Source of the DNA: Pseudomonas protegens | GTDB taxonomy: Bacteria > Pseudomonadota > Gammaproteobacteria > Pseudomonadales > Pseudomonadaceae | Length of the DNA: 64,000 bases | Reading direction: 5' to 3' | Assembly: GCF_003363755.1 (NCBI RefSeq) | Contig: NZ_CP031396.1 | Coordinates: forward strand, 1,798,001 to 1,862,000 | In this document: piece by piece, positions 56,428 through 64,000 of the stretch | Numbering within the stretch: position 1 is the stretch's first letter | How the letters are laid out: every line of letters starts with the position of its first letter | Position numbers and translations under genes: made by a program | The notes under the pieces: generated by a model | Databases searched by the model: none | What the model was told of the DNA's origin: nothing | Seen by the model: the letters and a program-made list of their open reading frames with translations, nothing else

Positions 56428-57282
56428 ATGGCCTCACACGAAGTGCTGCTGGCGTTCGTCCAGGCAGCGACCCAGGGTTCCTTTTCCGCCGCCGCCCGCA
56501 AACTGGGCAAGAGCCAGTCCACCATCAGCGCGGCAGTGGCCAGCCTGGAAATCGACCTCAATGTGCAATTGTTCGATCGGGCCAGCCGCAAGCCCGGCCT
56601 GACCCCCGCCGGGCAGGTGATGCTGCAGCACGCGGAGGAAATCCTCGCGGCCACCAGCCGCCTGGAAATGGCCGCCAGCCAACTGTCCCAGGGAGTCGAG
56701 GCGAAACTCACCGTTGCCCTGTCCGACACCTATCAGTCGGATCGCTTTGAAAGCTGCCTGAGCGCCTTCGAGCAGCGTTACCCGGACCTGGAACTGGAAT
56801 GCCTGATTGCCGAATGCGAAGACCTGATTGCCCTGGTGCAAAGTGGCCGGGCGCACATCGCCTTCGCCGAGATGCAGGCCGATTACCCGGCGGACCTGGA
56901 TCACCAGACCCTGGATGAACAGGGTGAAATGTCCCTGTACGTCTCCTGCAAACATCCCCTGGCCCGGCTCGAGCACGTCGATCAGGAAGCCCTGCGCCAG
57001 CACCGGGAACTGCGCTTGGCGACAGTGCTCAACCCCTACGACAGCCGTCCCCAGGGACGGGTCTGGTCGGCGCCCAGCTACCTGATGCTGCTGGAAATGG
57101 CCCAGGGCGGTTTTGGCTGGGCGCCGTTGCCGAGCTGGCTGGTGGAAGGCTTCGGCGCCGGCAAATTGCAGGAACTGAACGTACGCGGCTGGCCGCGCAA
57201 GGTGGTGGTGGATGCCCTCTGGTCGCGCCTGCACCCGCCAGGGCCGGCCGGGAGCTGGCTGTTGGGGCGAATGCTGGAGTGA
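56428..57282 (+). CDS. LysR-type regulator of the PACE transporter
   Basis: 284 aa starting MASHEVLLAFVQAATQGSFSAAARKLGKSQ, then STISAAVASLEIDLNVQLFD. The effector domain has LTVALSDTYQSDRFES and the closing GFGWAPLPSWLVEGFGAGKL. It is probably an AceR-type activator responding to the exported compound. Confidence 0.9.
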   Translation: MASHEVLLAFVQAATQGSFSAAARKLGKSQSTISAAVASLEIDLNVQLFDRASRKPGLTPAGQVMLQHAEEILAATSRLEMAASQLSQGVEAKLTVALSDTYQSDRFESCLSAFEQRYPDLELECLIAECEDLIALVQSGRAHIAFAEMQADYPADLDHQTLDEQGEMSLYVSCKHPLARLEHVDQEALRQHRELRLATVLNPYDSRPQGRVWSAPSYLMLLEMAQGGFGWAPLPSWLVEGFGAGKLQELNVRGWPRKVVVDALWSRLHPPGPAGSWLLGRMLE

Positions 57283-57324
57283 GGCAGCTCGGGTATCCGC
57301 CCCTGTAGAGCGCGTCCTGTAAAG

Positions 57325-58581
57325 CTACGCAGAGCTGGAGACCAGTTGGGCCAGGCGCGCTTCGAGAAAACGCCGTTCCGGAGCTTGCCGGGTCAGGGCC
57401 AAGGCTCTTTGGTAGGACTCCCGCGCCGCCTCGACTCGCCCCAACTGCCGGCAGAAGTCGGCACGGGCAGCGTGGATCAGGTGGTAATCCTGCAAGTCGC
57501 CGCGCTGCAGGATGGCCTCCACCTGCTCCAGGCCGGCCGCGGGGCCGTCACGCTTGGCCAGGGCCACGGCACGGTTGAGCTCGATCACCGGCGAAGGCTG
57601 CAGCCGCAGCAACACCTCATACAGGCCAACGATCTGCGGCCAATCGGTCTGTTCGGCGCTGGGAGCCTCGGCATGCACCGCGGCAATCGCCGCCTGCAGG
57701 CAATAGGCTCCGCCGCGTCCGCTGCGTAACCCGCGCTCCACCAGGGCACAACCTTCGTCCATCAAGGCCCGCTGCCACAGGGAACGGTCCTGCTCATCCA
57801 GCAGGATCAACTCGCCCGTGCTGGAGAGTCGCGCCCCACGTCGCGACTCGTGCAACAGCATCAGGGCCAGCAGGCCCAATACCTCCGCTTCCGGTAACAG
57901 CTCCAGCAGCAGGCGCCCCAGGCGTATCGCTTCACGGGTCAGGTCCTCACGGGTCAACTCGGCCCCCATGGACGCCGAATAACCTTCGTTGAACACCAGG
58001 TAGATCACTCGCAAGACACTGTCCAGGCGCTCGGGCAACTCGTCCAGCGTCGGCACCTGATAGGGAATTCCGGCGTCGCGGATCTTCGCCTTGGCCCGCA
58101 CGATACGCTGGGCGATGGTGGCCGGAGAGACAAGAAAGGCCCGGGCGATTTCCTCGGTGCTCAGGTCGCAGATTTCCCGCAGGGTCAGTGGCACCTGGGC
58201 GTCTGCCGCCAGCGCCGGGTGGCAACAGGTGAAGATCAACCGCAGGCGATCGTCCTGCACGTCCTCACCCTCCCAGTCGTGCTGTTCCAGGTGCTCCAGC
58301 TGGCTGACCAGCGCCGCCTGGGAAGCGGCGAAGCGCGCCCGCCGGCGCAAGGCATCGATGGCCTTGAAGCGTCCAACGGACACCAGCCAGGCCCGAGGAT
58401 TGTCCGGAACGCCGTCCTTTTGCCAACGCTCCACGGCGACAAAGAAGGCCTCGTGCAAGGCCTCTTCAGCCAGGTCGAAATCCCCCAGCAGGCGGATCAG
58501 GGTGGCGAGAATGCGCCGCGATTGCTCGCGGTAGACCCGCGCCACCAGGACCTGTAGGGCCTCACCGGATTGACCCGGCAT
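57325..58581 (-). CDS. ECF-type sigma factor with long C-terminal domain (ECF42-like)
   Basis: 418 aa from MPGQSGEALQVLVARVYREQ. Sigma region 2 is LIRLLGDFDLAEEALHEAFF and NPRAWLVSVGRFKAIDALRR; region 4 is LTLREICDLSTEEIARAFLV with SPATIAQRIVRAKAKI. The remaining 200 residues are an alpha-helical TPR-like domain (YLVFNEGYSASMG, AEVLGLLALMLLHESRRGAR, ELNRAVALAKRDGP) that replaces a separate anti-sigma factor. The linked DGPF and SRPBCC genes are typical of ECF42 loci. Its start overlaps the upstream stop by one base. Confidence 0.92.
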   Translation of the reverse strand: MPGQSGEALQVLVARVYREQSRRILATLIRLLGDFDLAEEALHEAFFVAVERWQKDGVPDNPRAWLVSVGRFKAIDALRRRARFAASQAALVSQLEHLEQHDWEGEDVQDDRLRLIFTCCHPALAADAQVPLTLREICDLSTEEIARAFLVSPATIAQRIVRAKAKIRDAGIPYQVPTLDELPERLDSVLRVIYLVFNEGYSASMGAELTREDLTREAIRLGRLLLELLPEAEVLGLLALMLLHESRRGARLSSTGELILLDEQDRSLWQRALMDEGCALVERGLRSGRGGAYCLQAAIAAVHAEAPSAEQTDWPQIVGLYEVLLRLQPSPVIELNRAVALAKRDGPAAGLEQVEAILQRGDLQDYHLIHAARADFCRQLGRVEAARESYQRALALTRQAPERRFLEARLAQLVSSSA

Positions 58582-59072
58582 CAGTCCGCCATGCCTTGGG
58601 TGACCAGGGCCACCAGACGCTCCAGGCTCTCTCCCCACCCCTGGTGAAATCCCATGGCTTCGTGGGCTTGCCGATCGGCTTCGCTCCAATGCATGGCACG
58701 GGCGGTGTAGAGCGTCTTGCCGTCCTGCTCCTCGAAGGTCACTTCAGCGGTCATGAACGGCTTGCCCGAAGGAATCCAGCCCGGCACATAGGCATCGGTG
58801 AACACCAGGCGCGGCGGCGCGTGGATCTCCAGAAACACCCCCATGGTCGGGTATTCGGCACCGTCCGCAGCCCGCATCAACGTGCGAAATTGACCACCGA
58901 CCCACAGATCCATTTCACACTCCGGGGTGGTCATGCCGTGCGGCCCCCACCATTGCACCAGCAACGCCGGCTCGGTCCAGGCGCGAAACACCCTGGCCCG
59001 CGGCGCATCGATCAAGCGGCTGATGGACAGTTCATGCTCGGCGGCCTGGCGGCCGACTGTTGAAAAGGTCAT
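58581..59072 (-). CDS. SRPBCC (AHSA1-like) protein of the ECF42 locus
   Basis: 163 aa from MTFSTVGRQAAEHELSISRL. START-fold features are DAPRARVFRAWTEPALLVQW, WGPHGMTTPECEMDLWVGGQ, and MTAEVTFEEQDGKTLYTARA. It probably binds a small hydrophobic ligand. It overlaps the sigma gene (TGATG) and follows the DGPF gene, so all three are one unit. Confidence 0.88.
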   Translation of the reverse strand: MTFSTVGRQAAEHELSISRLIDAPRARVFRAWTEPALLVQWWGPHGMTTPECEMDLWVGGQFRTLMRAADGAEYPTMGVFLEIHAPPRLVFTDAYVPGWIPSGKPFMTAEVTFEEQDGKTLYTARAMHWSEADRQAHEAMGFHQGWGESLERLVALVTQGMAD

Positions 59073-59098
59073 TGGCAAACTCCTGCTTATGCTTGTTA

Positions 59099-59443
59099 TC
59101 AGGGATTGAGTTCACGCACAGGACGCACTTCGACACTGCCGACCCGGGCCGCCGGAATGTTCCCCGCCACCTGGATCGCTTCATTCAAATCCCTGGCCTC
59201 GATCAGGTAGAAACCGGCCAGTTGCTCCTTGGTTTCGGCGAACGGACCATCGGTGATGGAAAGCTTGCCGCCACGCATGCGCACCGTGGTGGCGGTCTGT
59301 ATCGATTGCAACGCCTCGGCGGCAAGCATCCGTCCGCTGCCCTGGACCGACTCGGCATAGGCCTGGCACTCGGCGTCCTTGGGGCTCTCGGGCAAGCTGT
59401 GCAACAACTGTTCATCGCTGTAGACCAGACAGAGGTATTTCAT
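59099..59443 (-). CDS. YCII/DGPF-domain protein of the ECF42 locus
   Basis: 114 aa starting MKYLCLVYSDEQLLHSLPES. The family motif appears as GKLSITDGPFAETKEQLAGF and the fold closes with YLIEARDLNEAIQVAGNIPA. DGPF genes are the defining partners and likely targets of ECF42 sigma factors. No catalytic function is proven. Confidence 0.9.
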   Translation of the reverse strand: MKYLCLVYSDEQLLHSLPESPKDAECQAYAESVQGSGRMLAAEALQSIQTATTVRMRGGKLSITDGPFAETKEQLAGFYLIEARDLNEAIQVAGNIPAARVGSVEVRPVRELNP

Positions 59444-59510
59444 GGGTGTCTCCGGGTTCGGGCTGATCAACTATGGTTGCTGTTTTGTCCTTTGGCGAAC
59501 CACCCGCTCA

Positions 59511-59945
59511 TCAAGGTTGCAGATCGAACTGAGTGGTCCCGGTCTGCATGTCGAACGGCGCCGACCAGTGCTCATGCACCACTTGCCACTGCCCGTCGCG
59601 CAGCTCATAGGCGGCGCTCACCCGCATCCAGCAGGCCTTGGTCTGCCCTTGGGCATCCGTGCCCCCGCAATGGGCCAGCCAATGGGCGAACGCCAGTTCC
59701 TCGGCGGCCCGCACCCGCAGCTGGTGGAACTCGAAGATGCCCGGCCCCGGGCACTCCTGCATGCAGGCCTGCCAATGTTCACGGTAGGCCGCCTTGCCCG
59801 AATACTGCAGGGCGCCGACGGCGTCGAAAGAGACGATGTCATCGGCGTAAAAGCTGACGATACGCTCGATGTCCCTGGCGACCACCGCCTGCTGCCAATG
59901 GCCGATCAGGCTGCGGATCTGTGCTTCGCTGGATGGGTTGTGCAT
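59511..59945 (-). CDS. SnoaL/NTF2-like protein
   Basis: 144 aa from MHNPSSEAQIRSLIGHWQQA. The cone fold is seen in RDIERIVSFYADDIVSFDAV, YREHWQACMQECPG and RVSAAYELRDGQWQVVHEHW. It lies 67 bp upstream of the DGPF gene on the same strand and is a frequent member of such loci. Ligand or enzyme activity is unknown. Confidence 0.86.
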   Translation of the reverse strand: MHNPSSEAQIRSLIGHWQQAVVARDIERIVSFYADDIVSFDAVGALQYSGKAAYREHWQACMQECPGPGIFEFHQLRVRAAEELAFAHWLAHCGGTDAQGQTKACWMRVSAAYELRDGQWQVVHEHWSAPFDMQTGTTQFDLQP

Positions 59946-60128
59946 GGCAAAACTCCTCAAGAGTGGAATCAACCGGCACCGGGCAGCCCCTGCAAGAGCG
60001 CACTTGAATGCTCGGTTCACCCTTAGTCGTCTGGCCAGCCAGACAATCGACAACCTCGATAAAAAATTTTACCGCTCGGGCAAAATCGCTAGAATCCGCC
60101 CCCTTCCCTCCCCTGGACAGTCCCGCCA

Positions 60129-60614
60129 GTGACCACTCGTCTCGTGCCTTATGAACAGCTCGACAGCCATCAGCGTGCCCAACTGCTGAGCCTTGAAGTA
60201 CGGCCTGAACAGAGAGCGTTTTCCGGGGATATCCATGGCGCGCTGTACACCCTGGGCAATGCACCGGCCGGCGCCATCAAGGGCTTTGCCCTGCTCAGCG
60301 ACGAACGGCCGGTGGCGTTCCTGCTGCTCAAGCACGCGCCTTGCCTGCCAGCCTGGGCCGAGGCCGACCACGCCACCCTGCACGCCCTGCAAGTGGACCT
60401 GCCATTCCAGGGCCAGGGACTGGGCACCGCCTGCCTGCAAGCCCTGCCCGGCGCCGCGCTCCAGGAATGGCCGCAGCTCAAGGGCCTGATGCTGGCGGTG
60501 GATGCCGACAACCACGCCGCACTCCAGCTCTATCTCAAGCTGGGCTGGGTCGAGAATGGCGAAGCCTGCAAAGGCCGGATGGGTTATGAACGCAGGATGG
60601 TCCTGGCGTTTTGA
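60129..60614 (+). CDS. GNAT-family acetyltransferase (GTG start)
   Basis: 161 aa beginning GTG (MTTRLVPYEQLDSHQRAQLL). The acetyl-CoA motif A is LQVDLPFQGQGLGTACLQAL, and motif B is DADNHAALQLYLKLGWVENG. The substrate is unknown. There is no ATG in a better position. Confidence 0.85.
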   Translation: MTTRLVPYEQLDSHQRAQLLSLEVRPEQRAFSGDIHGALYTLGNAPAGAIKGFALLSDERPVAFLLLKHAPCLPAWAEADHATLHALQVDLPFQGQGLGTACLQALPGAALQEWPQLKGLMLAVDADNHAALQLYLKLGWVENGEACKGRMGYERRMVLAF

Positions 60615-60708
60615 GTTCAGCACTTCAACTCAAGGGCACTCCTGCTTAGCAGCCCCCTGAAAAGCCCCTACGCCGGCGCCCCTTGTGCATCAGGGGCATG
60701 CCTGGGAC

Positions 60709-61206
60709 TTAAACCCCCCGCACCATCTCATGCCAGGCCATGCCGCCGTGGTCCGACGCCGACGCCTTGACATAGACGAAGCCAAAGCGCTCGTAGAGCG
60801 GTACATGGCGTTCCTTGCACATCAAGTGGATGCGCGCCTTGCCCAGCTCGGTCATGCGTGCAATGAAGGCTTGCAACAGTTGCCGGGACAGACCCTGGCC
60901 CTGGAAATCCGGATGCACCACCACCGACATGATCACCACTTCGGAACCGGCCGGGTCGTGGCCGATCAGTTCCTTGAAGGCTTCGTCGGCCATCTGCACC
61001 TCGAAGGTGGCACCGGAGTTGATGAAGCCGGCCACTGCCCCCTCCACCTCGGCAACGATAAAGCCCTCGGGCCAGGTAGCGATGCGGGTAGCGATCTTTT
61101 CCCGAGTCGCGGCTTCGTCGCCTTCGTAGGCCAGGGTCTCGATGGCAAAGCAGGCATCCAGGTCGGTGGGCAGGACGGTACGGATCAGCGGGGTCGAAGC
61201 AGTCAT
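60709..61206 (-). CDS. GNAT-family acetyltransferase
   Basis: 165 aa from MTASTPLIRTVLPTDLDACF. It has VIMSVVVHPDFQGQGLSRQL (motif A), ARIHLMCKERHVPLYERFGF (motif B) and a closing DHGGMAWHEMVR typical of the AANAT-like subgroup. It is a single gene, convergent with the previous acetyltransferase. Confidence 0.88.
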   Translation of the reverse strand: MTASTPLIRTVLPTDLDACFAIETLAYEGDEAATREKIATRIATWPEGFIVAEVEGAVAGFINSGATFEVQMADEAFKELIGHDPAGSEVVIMSVVVHPDFQGQGLSRQLLQAFIARMTELGKARIHLMCKERHVPLYERFGFVYVKASASDHGGMAWHEMVRGV

Positions 61207-61427
61207 GGGCGGCAACCTGAAGACGGTGAAGGATGGCCGATTCTAGCAAGAGTGGCGTTGCCGGGAGCCTTGCGTATGCAGGGCATAGGGATAGTCGGGG
61301 CCGCCGTAAAGCTTTCATATAAACCCTGGCAAGGGCGGCGCCCAGGGATTATCTATCTGATCCCCGACGCCTCCTGGCCGGCCCCATCAAGCCGGCCCTG
61401 CCGCGTCTTGCCCACAGGACTTTCCCC

Positions 61428-61580
61428 ATGAGCAACATCCAGATCGGCCTTCTTGTGCTGTTCAGCATCACCGCCTTCGGCTGCATCACCTTGTACATCG
61501 ATTTTGTACATGAGCGGCGTCGCGGCAAAAAAGCCCTGAGCGGCGCCACCAGGCAGGATCAGAGCCCCACCAGGCGATAA
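61428..61580 (+). CDS. 50-aa single-pass membrane protein
   Basis: An ATG preceded by ACAGGA opens 50 codons: a short polar start (MSNIQ), one hydrophobic helix (IGLLVLFSITAFGCITLYI), then a very basic tail (HERRRGKKALSG and TRQDQSPTRR). The positive-inside rule puts the tail in the cytoplasm. Its 3' end overlaps the convergent kdpE by 22 bp. It could be a small regulator of a membrane complex; there is no family I can name. Confidence 0.6.
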   Translation: MSNIQIGLLVLFSITAFGCITLYIDFVHERRRGKKALSGATRQDQSPTRR

Positions 61581-62251
61581 CCCACCTGCAACTCGGTGAT
61601 CAGGTGCTGGGGCTGAGCCGGATCAGCCTCCAGCTTCTGCCGCAGATGGGCCATGTGCACCCGCAAGTAATGGGCGCGGTCGACATAGTCCAGGCCCCAG
61701 ACCTCCAGCAGCAGTTGGCGATGGGTCAGGACCCGGCTCTGGCCGCGGATCAGGGCGCAGAGCAGACGGTATTCGATGGGAGTCAGGTGCACCAACTGCC
61801 CTTCGCGGCGCACCTCATGGGTGGCCAGGTCGACCTCGATGGCACCGAAGGCCACCTTGCTGGTGGCCGCCACCGCGCCGCTCTGGCCGTGGCGCCGCAG
61901 TTGCGCACGAATGCGCGCCAGCAACTCCGGCACACCGAAGGGTTTGACCAGATAATCATCAGCGCCGGCATCCAGGGCGGCGACTTTCTCGTCTTCGCGG
62001 TCCCTGGCCGACAGCACCAGGATCGGCACCGCCAGCCAGCCGCGCAGCTCGCTGATCAATTGCTTGCCGTCGCCATCCGGCAGGCCCAGGTCGACGATCA
62101 CCAGATCCGGCTGGCGGCTGGCGGCATGGATCAGGGCGCGCTTGACGCTGTCGGCCTCGAACACCTGGAAACCTTCGTCCTCCAGGGCAATGCCGACAAA
62201 ACGCCGGATGTTGGCTTCGTCCTCGACAATCAGGATGCGTGGGTTGCTCAT
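61559..62251 (-). CDS. kdpE: KdpE response regulator
   Basis: 230 aa OmpR-type. The receiver has the acidic pair in ILIVEDEANIRR, the phospho-acceptor Asp54 in VIVDLGLPDGDG and the switch Lys in DDYLVKPFGVPELL. The winged helix ends in VDRAHYLRVHMAHLRQKLEA. It activates the kdpFABC potassium pump under K limitation or osmotic stress. It overlaps kdpD by 4 bp. Confidence 0.95.
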   Translation of the reverse strand: MSNPRILIVEDEANIRRFVGIALEDEGFQVFEADSVKRALIHAASRQPDLVIVDLGLPDGDGKQLISELRGWLAVPILVLSARDREDEKVAALDAGADDYLVKPFGVPELLARIRAQLRRHGQSGAVAATSKVAFGAIEVDLATHEVRREGQLVHLTPIEYRLLCALIRGQSRVLTHRQLLLEVWGLDYVDRAHYLRVHMAHLRQKLEADPAQPQHLITELQVGYRLVGL

Positions 62252-64000
62252 AGGGCTTCCATGGATGGCGGTTGTCCCGCCGGCAAGGTGATGACAAAAC
62301 TCAGCCCGGCGTCGGCGTGAGGCTGGGCCTCGATACGCCCGCCATGGGCTTCGACAATCCGTTTGGCCAGGGCCAGCCCCAGGCCGATCCCGGCCACCGC
62401 GGACTCCTGCTGGCCACGGCTGAAGGCCTCGAACAGGCTGTCCGGGGAACTGCCCTTGGGACAGCCGGGGCCGGAGTCGCTGACCTGCAGGATGATCTGC
62501 TGGTCCACCTGGCGGGCCGTGATCTGCACCAGGGTGCCGGCAGGGGTGTACTTGGCGGCGTTGTCCAGCAGGTTCACCAGCACCCGTTCCAGCAGCAGCG
62601 CATCCACCTCCACCAGGGGCAGATGGGGCGCCATGGTCACCCGCAGTTCATGTCTGGCCAGGGGCTCGCGCAACTGGCGCAGGGCGCTGCCGACAATCTC
62701 CTCCAGGGAATTCCACTGACGCTTGAGGCGCACCCCGCGCTCCTGCATGCGCGCCATATCCAACAGGTTCTCGATCAGGCGCTGCATCGACGTGGCTTGA
62801 TCATGGATGCCATGCAACAGCTCGGGCAGCGGGCCACTGGGGGCATGGGGCAACGCGGCATCGGCGGCCCCGATGATGGTGGTCAGCGGAGTGCGCAAGT
62901 CATGGGAAATAGCGGCGAGCAAAGTGTTGCGCATGCGCTCGCCTTCCATCTGCACCACGGTGCTCTGCGCCACTTCGACGTAATGCACCCGCTCCAGGGC
63001 GATTGCCAGTTGGCTCATGCAGGCCTCCAGCAGGCGCTGCTCCTCGGGTTCGTTGAGGCGTTCGGCGTCCGTCAGCTCCAACACCAGCACCCCACGCACG
63101 CGCATCGGTGCCTTGAGCGGCAGGTAGCAGCCCTTGGCCGCCGCCAGGGTGTCGGTGCCGCTGCCTGCCGGCTGGTCGTGGTCATAGGCCCACTGGGCAA
63201 TGCTTTCATCGACCGCCAGGGTATTGGCATTCAAGGCTCGCACGCGATTGTCCGCATCCGGCAGCGCCAATCCGACCCGGGCCTCGAACACCCCGCTGAA
63301 GGTGCGCAGGGCCACGGCGCAGATCTGCTCCTCGGTCAGTGCCGCCGACAACTCCCGAGCCAGCCCGGCCAGGGAGGTGGCGCGACGTTCGCCTTCGGCG
63401 GCGGTGCGGGCCTGGTGGCGCAGCCGCGCGGTGAGCTGGCCGGTGATCAGGGCAATGCCAAGCATCAAGGCGAAGGTGAAGAAATACTGGGTGTCGTTGA
63501 CGGTGAACGACAACACCGGCTGAACGAAGAAGAAGTCGAAACACAGCACCGCCAGCATGGCCGCCCAGACACCCGGCCCCCGCCCGAAACGCAAGGCCAC
63601 CAGAACCACAGTGAGCAGGAACAACATCACCACGTTGGCCGGGTCGAACACCTTCAGCAGCAGCGCCGCCACTGCAGTGGCGGCAAAACAGGCCAGGCTG
63701 GCCCACAGATAGGCCGGCGCTCGACTCGGCGACAATCCGGCCTCTGGCTTGTCCGCAGCGGCCGGGCGCCGGCTCAAGGGCCCGTTGGCGATCACGATCT
63801 GATCGATTTCCGGATGCTGGCGGCTGATGCGATCACTCACCGACTGATGCCAGAACTGCCAGACCTTGCGCGGGTAATGGCCCAGCACCAGGCGATTGGC
63901 ATTGTGCTCACGGGCACAGGCCACCAGCGCCTCGGCCACGTCCAGGCCTGGCAGGGTCGCGGTCTCGGCGCCGAACTCGGCGGCCAGGGCCAGGGTCTTC
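62248..64000 (-). CDS. kdpD: KdpD sensor kinase (partial, N-terminus beyond window edge)
   Basis: The last 583 codons or so of the roughly 880-aa sensor. In order: the end of the universal-stress-like domain (NANRLVLGHYPRKVWQFW), four membrane helices of the DUF4118 region (AYLWASLACFAATAVAALLL ... FFTFALMLGIALITGQLTAR), a GAF-like segment, the H-box ISHDLRTPLTTIIGAADAAL, the N-box LLERVLVNLLDNAAKYTP, and G-boxes DSGPGCP and GIGLGLALAKRIVEAHGG. The N-terminal KdpD domain with its Walker motifs and kdpFABC should lie to the right. Confidence 0.95.
   Translation of the reverse strand, partial: KTLALAAEFGAETATLPGLDVAEALVACAREHNANRLVLGHYPRKVWQFWHQSVSDRISRQHPEIDQIVIANGPLSRRPAAADKPEAGLSPSRAPAYLWASLACFAATAVAALLLKVFDPANVVMLFLLTVVLVALRFGRGPGVWAAMLAVLCFDFFFVQPVLSFTVNDTQYFFTFALMLGIALITGQLTARLRHQARTAAEGERRATSLAGLARELSAALTEEQICAVALRTFSGVFEARVGLALPDADNRVRALNANTLAVDESIAQWAYDHDQPAGSGTDTLAAAKGCYLPLKAPMRVRGVLVLELTDAERLNEPEEQRLLEACMSQLAIALERVHYVEVAQSTVVQMEGERMRNTLLAAISHDLRTPLTTIIGAADAALPHAPSGPLPELLHGIHDQATSMQRLIENLLDMARMQERGVRLKRQWNSLEEIVGSALRQLREPLARHELRVTMAPHLPLVEVDALLLERVLVNLLDNAAKYTPAGTLVQITARQVDQQIILQVSDSGPGCPKGSSPDSLFEAFSRGQQESAVAGIGLGLALAKRIVEAHGGRIEAQPHADAGLSFVITLPAGQPPSMEAL

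Overview
The window is chromosomal DNA from a gamma-proteobacterium, almost certainly a Pseudomonas of the fluorescens group (P. protegens or chlororaphis-like). The evidence is high GC with strong C/G third positions, Pseudomonas-type REP repeats (GCCGGCTTGCCGGCGAA-like), and the gene order lysC-alaS-ltaE ... aruE-B-D-G-F-C, argR, aot, acsA, which matches the P. aeruginosa arginine region. I see no rRNA, tRNA, insertion sequence, prophage, plasmid function or CRISPR array.

Left part (1-22 kb), core metabolism. It holds lysC (cut by the window edge), alaS and ltaE, then an FMN riboswitch driving a lone type II lumazine synthase. Next is the complete arginine succinyltransferase (AST/aru) pathway, transcribed leftwards as aruC-F-G-D-B-(95-aa His-tailed protein)-E. 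The arginine/ornithine ABC importer (aotJ-Q-M-desuccinylase-like-aotP) with its regulator argR follows, then acsA. Good matches to the half-site reported for Pseudomonas ArgR lie upstream of aruC and aotJ, so import, sensing and catabolism of arginine sit in one regulated block.

Middle part (22-43 kb), mixed accessory and sensory genes. It includes a DUF2790 periplasmic protein, nrdB with a long structured leader but no adjacent nrdA, an orphan protein with a Cys/His N-terminus, and a TauE exporter with a divergent AraC regulator. It also has an MBL hydrolase with a divergent TetR regulator, and a membrane diguanylate cyclase next to a BdlA-like double-PAS soluble chemoreceptor separated by a highly structured 357-bp leader. 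Further on are a CTP-synthase-like amidotransferase that has lost its catalytic histidine, glpQ with a coupled AraC gene, a fatty acid hydroxylase-type membrane protein, a PepSY protein, a second chemoreceptor and a ZntB-type transporter.

Right part (43-64 kb), transport and stress. It holds a PiT phosphate transporter and an operon pxpA-accB-accC-pxpB-pxpC-NCS1 permease that carries all the parts of a split urea-carboxylase-type enzyme plus a LamB/YcsF protein, under a divergent LysR. Then come pqiA-pqiA-pqiB-pqiC (envelope lipid transport), a PACE efflux protein with a divergent LysR, an ECF42-like sigma factor with its SRPBCC/DGPF partner genes, two GNAT acetyltransferases, a 50-aa membrane protein, and kdpE-kdpD (kdpD cut by the edge).

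Nothing here is an obvious new defence or mobile system. The items most worth following are the pxp/acc operon, the structured leader between the diguanylate cyclase and the BdlA-like receptor, the H-to-Q amidotransferase, the orphan Cys/His protein, and the nrdB leader.
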